Positions 60,104 to 64,000 of a stretch of DNA of 64,000 nucleotides are shown here, piece by piece. The notes beneath the pieces are model-generated. The model worked only from the letters and a program-made list of their open reading frames with translations, ran no database searches and had not been told where the DNA came from. The DNA is from Gammaproteobacteria bacterium (GTDB taxonomy: Bacteria > Pseudomonadota > Gammaproteobacteria > JAKEHO01): the NCBI GenBank assembly GCA_022614965.1, contig JAKEHO010000079.1:1-64000 (forward strand). Reading direction: 5' to 3'. The number at the start of each line of letters is the position of its first letter. Position 1 is the first letter of the stretch. A program made the position numbers and the translations under genes.

Positions 60104-60284
60104 TACCGAAGGAGCCACTGGATAGATTTCCGCGATGGCCAAACGCCCTGTCTGGCAATCAACCATCGTGGTATCGGCATAAGCAATGCGGCACGCGCAA
60201 ACGGGTAAGGTTCAATCTTAGTTCCGGAGTGGCCCGGAAGTCCCCAAACCACTAATATGGCGCTTCGCGATCGATATCAGCACC

Positions 60285-61181
60285 ATGCATACGCGCTGTC
60301 CGCATTGCACGAAATTGTTCCGGGTTGGTGCCGCGCAACTTAAAGCGGCACACGGGCGCGTTCGCTGCGGCTTCTGCTTTGAGCCCTTCAATGCCCTGGA
60401 GTACCTACAGGATGAATCCGAGGCCTCTGCTGCTGAGAGTACCCCCACACAACCGACAGGGGTTGCCACCATCGAGAGGCTCAAAACCGAGCCTATTCCA
60501 AGCATTGACGTACCCGAACCCATCCGACCACAGGCCAGTCAAGCCAATTCTCTGCCGGGACCAAGACTAACAGAGCGGCATGCGCCACCCGAGGAGCCCA
60601 CGAAGCGGGTAGACCCTAGCGCCTCAGGAAACCACAAGACCCTCGCCGAGGATAAGATCCCCTACGCCCTGCGGGCCGATTTCAGCAATAGGGCCCACAC
60701 GCATGCCAGCGCGCGCGGGGTTGCATGGGGCGCCGCATCATTTCTGCTCGTTATCCTGTTCCTCGGGCACTGGGCCTGGGTCAACCGCGATTCATTGCTG
60801 CAGCGCTTCCCCGCGCTTCGCCCTTGGGCTGAGACAGCGTGTGCCGCCCTCGGCTGCGAGCTGTGGAGCCAACGAGCTCCATCTGCGATCAAGGTCCTCT
60901 ACCGCGATGTTCGCATTCATCCAAAATACGAGAAGACACTACTGGTGAATGCCACCCTAGTAAACGAAGCGAAATTTAACCAGCCTTTTCCTGTAGTGCA
61001 ACTTGCCATATTCGATACCGCCGGCCGAACGATTGCTATGGGTAAATTTAAGCCCCAAGAATATCTCGATACGAGCATTGATCTTGCCGCTGGCATGGAA
61101 CCGGGAACGCCGGTTCATATCGTCTTGGAGGTTGCCGGCACAACCGAAGGTGCTGTTGGTTTCGAGTTCAAGTTTCTCTGA
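60285..61181 (+). CDS. DUF3426 zinc-finger membrane protein
   Basis: A 298-residue protein with an N-terminal MJ0042-type zinc ribbon (TRCPHCTKLFRV and VRCGFCFEPFNA), a low-complexity hydrophilic linker (about 45-140), a single membrane helix near 148-166 (ASFLLVILFLGHWAWV) and a C-terminal DUF3426 domain (about 200-298). The usual partners are prmA before it and dusB-fis after it. Function unknown. Confidence 0.9.
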   Translation: MHTRCPHCTKLFRVGAAQLKAAHGRVRCGFCFEPFNALEYLQDESEASAAESTPTQPTGVATIERLKTEPIPSIDVPEPIRPQASQANSLPGPRLTERHAPPEEPTKRVDPSASGNHKTLAEDKIPYALRADFSNRAHTHASARGVAWGAASFLLVILFLGHWAWVNRDSLLQRFPALRPWAETACAALGCELWSQRAPSAIKVLYRDVRIHPKYEKTLLVNATLVNEAKFNQPFPVVQLAIFDTAGRTIAMGKFKPQEYLDTSIDLAAGMEPGTPVHIVLEVAGTTEGAVGFEFKFL

Positions 61182-61614
61182 GCCACACAGCCAATCCCGT
61201 GAAATAGTCACTGTTGCCGTTCTGTGATCGAGTTCACAAAATCATCAGCTGCCATCGCCAACACTCTTTTCTCCTAATTGAATTCTGGTTATGATGCAAG
61301 CTCCCAACGAGCCGCCAACTAAGAAGTAAAAGCGGTGCCCAAGGTACGAAGTGAACCCTGTTGTATTTTGACCAGCTTGTGCTGGCGCCATGGCGGGCAT
61401 GATTAACCACCTTTTCCGAGAAGCACGGCAGGCGCTTTGTGGGCGCGTAGCCGCCATCGAAAAGTCTCTCCGCCGATCCTCGCCTATTCGGCGACAGGCG
61501 CTACCCCGTGGCGCTTGTCAATTATTTCACAGTCAATCAACCTAACGGAGTTGGTAAGCGATTGCATACCCTTTACACCTTCGTTAACGGCATAATCGTG
61601 GAGCATGTCGGGTA
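61182..61614. other. Non-coding stretch between DUF3426 gene and fis
   Basis: No intact gene. It contains the probable dusB relic at 61364-61450. Nothing else recognisable. Confidence 0.5.
61364..61450 (+). pseudogene. Probable 5' relic of dusB
   Basis: Frame one reads YFDQLVLA up to base 61387, and the frame starting at ATG 61390 reads MAGMINHLFREAR. Joined by adding one base they give the DusB start LVLAPMAG...FR. The position just before fis is where dusB lies in relatives. The match is short, about a dozen residues, so this is a hypothesis. Confidence 0.4.
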
Positions 61615-61917
61615 ATGAGCACCAAGGGAGCCAAAAAAAAGCGGCGCGTTTACGAAAAGACGACCAAGCTACCCGAACGTGAACGACGTAAGGCTCCCCT
61701 GCGTACCTGTGTGCAAAACGCGATGGAACTCTACTTCGATGATTTGGACGGCCATAGTGCCTGCGATATATATGAGCTCGTTATCTCACAGGTAGAAGAG
61801 CCGCTGCTCCGTGTTGTGCTTCACTATAGCGGCGGCAATATTACAAAGGCAGCAGAGCTCCTCGGTATCAATCGAGGCACTCTGCGAAAGAAACTCGCGA
61901 GATACGGACTTAACTAA
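61615..61917 (+). CDS. fis: DNA-binding protein Fis
   Basis: A 100-residue nucleoid protein. The C-terminal helix-turn-helix GNITKAAELLGINRGTLRKKLARYGLN is nearly identical to Fis, and the core PLLRVVLHYSGG precedes it. The N-terminal 25 residues are Lys/Arg-rich and longer than in E. coli. No clear ribosome site lies before ATG 61615. Confidence 0.96.
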   Translation: MSTKGAKKKRRVYEKTTKLPERERRKAPLRTCVQNAMELYFDDLDGHSACDIYELVISQVEEPLLRVVLHYSGGNITKAAELLGINRGTLRKKLARYGLN

Positions 61918-62057
61918 TACCCAGTTGATCCCGCCTTAGGCCGCGCTCAAAATAGCAGTTTACAGATCCTTAGATCCTTCCCGGCGACAGAGAGGAGCGA
62001 TAATCGGCCATATGTGCAGGGATCGTCCCAATCCTGCGCGCAGGGTTATCGAAACAC

Positions 62058-63626
62058 ATGCGAAAAATCACACGCGCGCTCATCAGCGTCTCAGACAAAA
62101 CGGGTATCGTTGACTTTGCCCGCGCCCTTTCACAGGCAAATATTACAATCCTCTCAACCGGTGGGACCGCGAAGCTTCTCGCCGAGAATGCCATTAATGT
62201 TGTCGGGGTCTCTGATTACACCGGCTTTCCCGAGATCATGGGTGGACGTGTCAAAACCTTACACCCCAAAATAGTTGGAGGGCTCTTGGCCAGGCGCGGC
62301 GTCGACGACGCGACCATGCAACGGCATGGCATCGAGCCGATCGATTTAGTTGTAGTCAACTTGTACCCATTTGAGAACACTATTGCAAAGGAGGACTGCG
62401 ACCTAGCCACAGCAATCGAAAACATCGATGTTGGTGGGCCCACAATGTTGCGAGCCGCTGCCAAAAACTACACGTGGGTCACAGTCGTTGTCGATCCCAA
62501 TGACTACCCCAGCGTGTTGAAAGAACTCCAAAGCAATGACGGTGTGAACAGCGACGCACTGCGATTTTCCCTTTCAGTCAAGGCATTTGAGCATACGGCC
62601 CGTTACGATGCTGCCATCGCCAATTATCTCGGTCGCCTCTGCGAGGACGGCCGCCACGTCGACTTTCCCAGGACCTATACGGTACAGTTCAACAAATACC
62701 TCGACTTGCGCTATGGCGAAAATCCCCATCAAAAGGCGGCCTTCTACCGAGAGGTCGCTCCCGATTCAGGAACCGTAGCAAGTGCCCAACTCATTCAGGG
62801 GAAACCCCTCTCGTATAACAATATCGCCGACAGCGATGCGGCGTTGGAGTGTGTCAAATCCTTTCAGGATCGACCCGCGTGCGTCATCGTTAAACACGCC
62901 AATCCGTGCGGCGTGTCCCTTGGCAATAGCCTGATTGAGGCCTATGAAGGGGCGTACGCCACCGATCCCACATCGGCTTTTGGCGGCATCATCGCATTCA
63001 ACCGGGCACTCGATCCCGAAACCGCACAAACGATCCTCGATCGACAGTTCGTCGAAGTGATCATCGTGCCATCGATCACGGACGAGACTCTGCCGATCCT
63101 CACAAACAAGCCAAATATTCGTGTCATGGTTACAGGGTCATGGCACAGGCAAACCAAGCGGGCGTGGGACTACAAACGCGTTAATGGCGGGCTCTTGGTG
63201 CAGGATCGCGATGATAAGCTTATGCGCAGGGAGGATTTAAAAGTCGTAACCAGCCGAGCGCCTACCAAGGAAGAACAGGACGATCTGAAGTTTGCATGGC
63301 GGGTGGTGAAATTCGTCAAATCCAATGCCATTGTGTACGCCAAGAACGCCCGTACCATCGGGATCGGTGCAGGGCAAATGAGCAGGATCTATAGCGTGCG
63401 GATCGCGGCGATCAAAGCAAGAGACGAAGGATTGGACGTGAGTGGTTCCGTCATGGCCTCCGATGCCTTTTTCCCGTTTCCGGACGGGGTCACGGCCGCC
63501 GCGGAGTATGGCATCACTGCGATCATTCAACCCGGTGGCTCCCGAAACGATGACGATGTTATCAAGGCAGCTGATAAACACAATCTTGCCATGCTTTTCA
63601 CCGACATGCGCCATTTTCGGCATTAA
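62058..63626 (+). CDS. purH: AICAR transformylase/IMP cyclohydrolase PurH
   Basis: Bifunctional purine enzyme of 522 residues catalysing the last two steps to IMP. The IMP cyclohydrolase domain (about 1-195) has [15 protein letters not shown] and [18 protein letters not shown]; the transformylase domain has [24 protein letters not shown] with the catalytic Lys-His, and [11 protein letters not shown] near 470. It lies 12 bases before purD. Confidence 0.97.
   Translation: MRKITRALISVSDKTGIVDFARALSQANITILSTGGTAKLLAENAINVVGVSDYTGFPEIMGGRVKTLHPKIVGGLLARRGVDDATMQRHGIEPIDLVVVNLYPFENTIAKEDCDLATAIENIDVGGPTMLRAAAKNYTWVTVVVDPNDYPSVLKELQSNDGVNSDALRFSLSVKAFEHTARYDAAIANYLGRLCEDGRHVDFPRTYTVQFNKYLDLRYGENPHQKAAFYREVAPDSGTVASAQLIQGKPLSYNNIADSDAALECVKSFQDRPACVIVKHANPCGVSLGNSLIEAYEGAYATDPTSAFGGIIAFNRALDPETAQTILDRQFVEVIIVPSITDETLPILTNKPNIRVMVTGSWHRQTKRAWDYKRVNGGLLVQDRDDKLMRREDLKVVTSRAPTKEEQDDLKFAWRVVKFVKSNAIVYAKNARTIGIGAGQMSRIYSVRIAAIKARDEGLDVSGSVMASDAFFPFPDGVTAAAEYGITAIIQPGGSRNDDDVIKAADKHNLAMLFTDMRHFRH

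Positions 63627-64000
<374 letters not shown>

Overview
The window reads as a chromosome segment of a sulfur-oxidising gammaproteobacterium. Evidence: the ruvCAB-ybgC-tolQRAB-pal-cpoB-queEC, rsfS-nadD-proA-holA-lptE-leuS and accBC-fis-purHD gene orders; soxYZ; a PPi-dependent phosphofructokinase beside a membrane H+-pyrophosphatase; and a CIRCE-controlled groESL operon. The genus cannot be fixed from sequence alone. No CRISPR array, transposase, integrase or phage gene was seen.

Layout. 0.1-6.8 kb (+): amgK-murU cell-wall recycling, a glutamate-cysteine-ligase-like gene followed by a decayed M14/aspartoacylase-like pseudogene, a promoter with no gene close behind it, and an unusual MltF-type lytic transglycosylase with two solute-binding domains. 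6.8-21.8 kb (-): preQ0 synthesis (queC, queE), the complete Tol-Pal system, the RuvCAB resolvasome, yebC, a lipase-like hydrolase, an nrtR-nadA NAD operon with twin palindromic operators, aspS and an FmdB-type zinc ribbon protein. 21.9-25.8 kb: tRNA-Lys followed by a looser accessory stretch of poorly characterised genes and a degenerate tRNA-like sequence. 26.2-28.5 kb (-): soxZ, soxY, bepA. 28.7-32.2 kb (+): pfp and hppA, a pyrophosphate-economy pair. 32.2-40.2 kb (-): maf, rlmH, rsfS, nadD, proA, holA, lptE, leuS, comEA. 40.4-51.0 kb: a Pho regulon (OprP-like porin, phoBR, pstSCAB, phoU) with recognisable Pho boxes in front of four transcription units. 51-54.4 kb (-): a methyltransferase and groESL. 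54.8-64 kb (+): cutA-dsbD-tlpA, aroQ-accBC, a DUF3426 protein, a probable dusB relic, fis, purH and the start of purD.

How the parts work together. Most genes are housekeeping: envelope integrity (TolQRAB-Pal-CpoB, BepA, LptE, MltF, AmgK/MurU), translation (AspS, LeuS, RsfS, RlmH, QueC/E), phosphate scavenging (porin to PstSCAB under PhoBR/PhoU), NAD supply (NrtR, NadA, NadD) and periplasmic thiol chemistry (DsbD, TlpA-like, SoxYZ). Pfp and HppA together suggest that pyrophosphate is used as an energy currency. The most informative departures from the ordinary are the two-sensor MltF, the nrtR operator arrangement, the Pho-box set with a possibly leaderless pstC, and two gene relics (M14 peptidase-like, dusB). 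I did not find a convincing wholly new multi-gene system.
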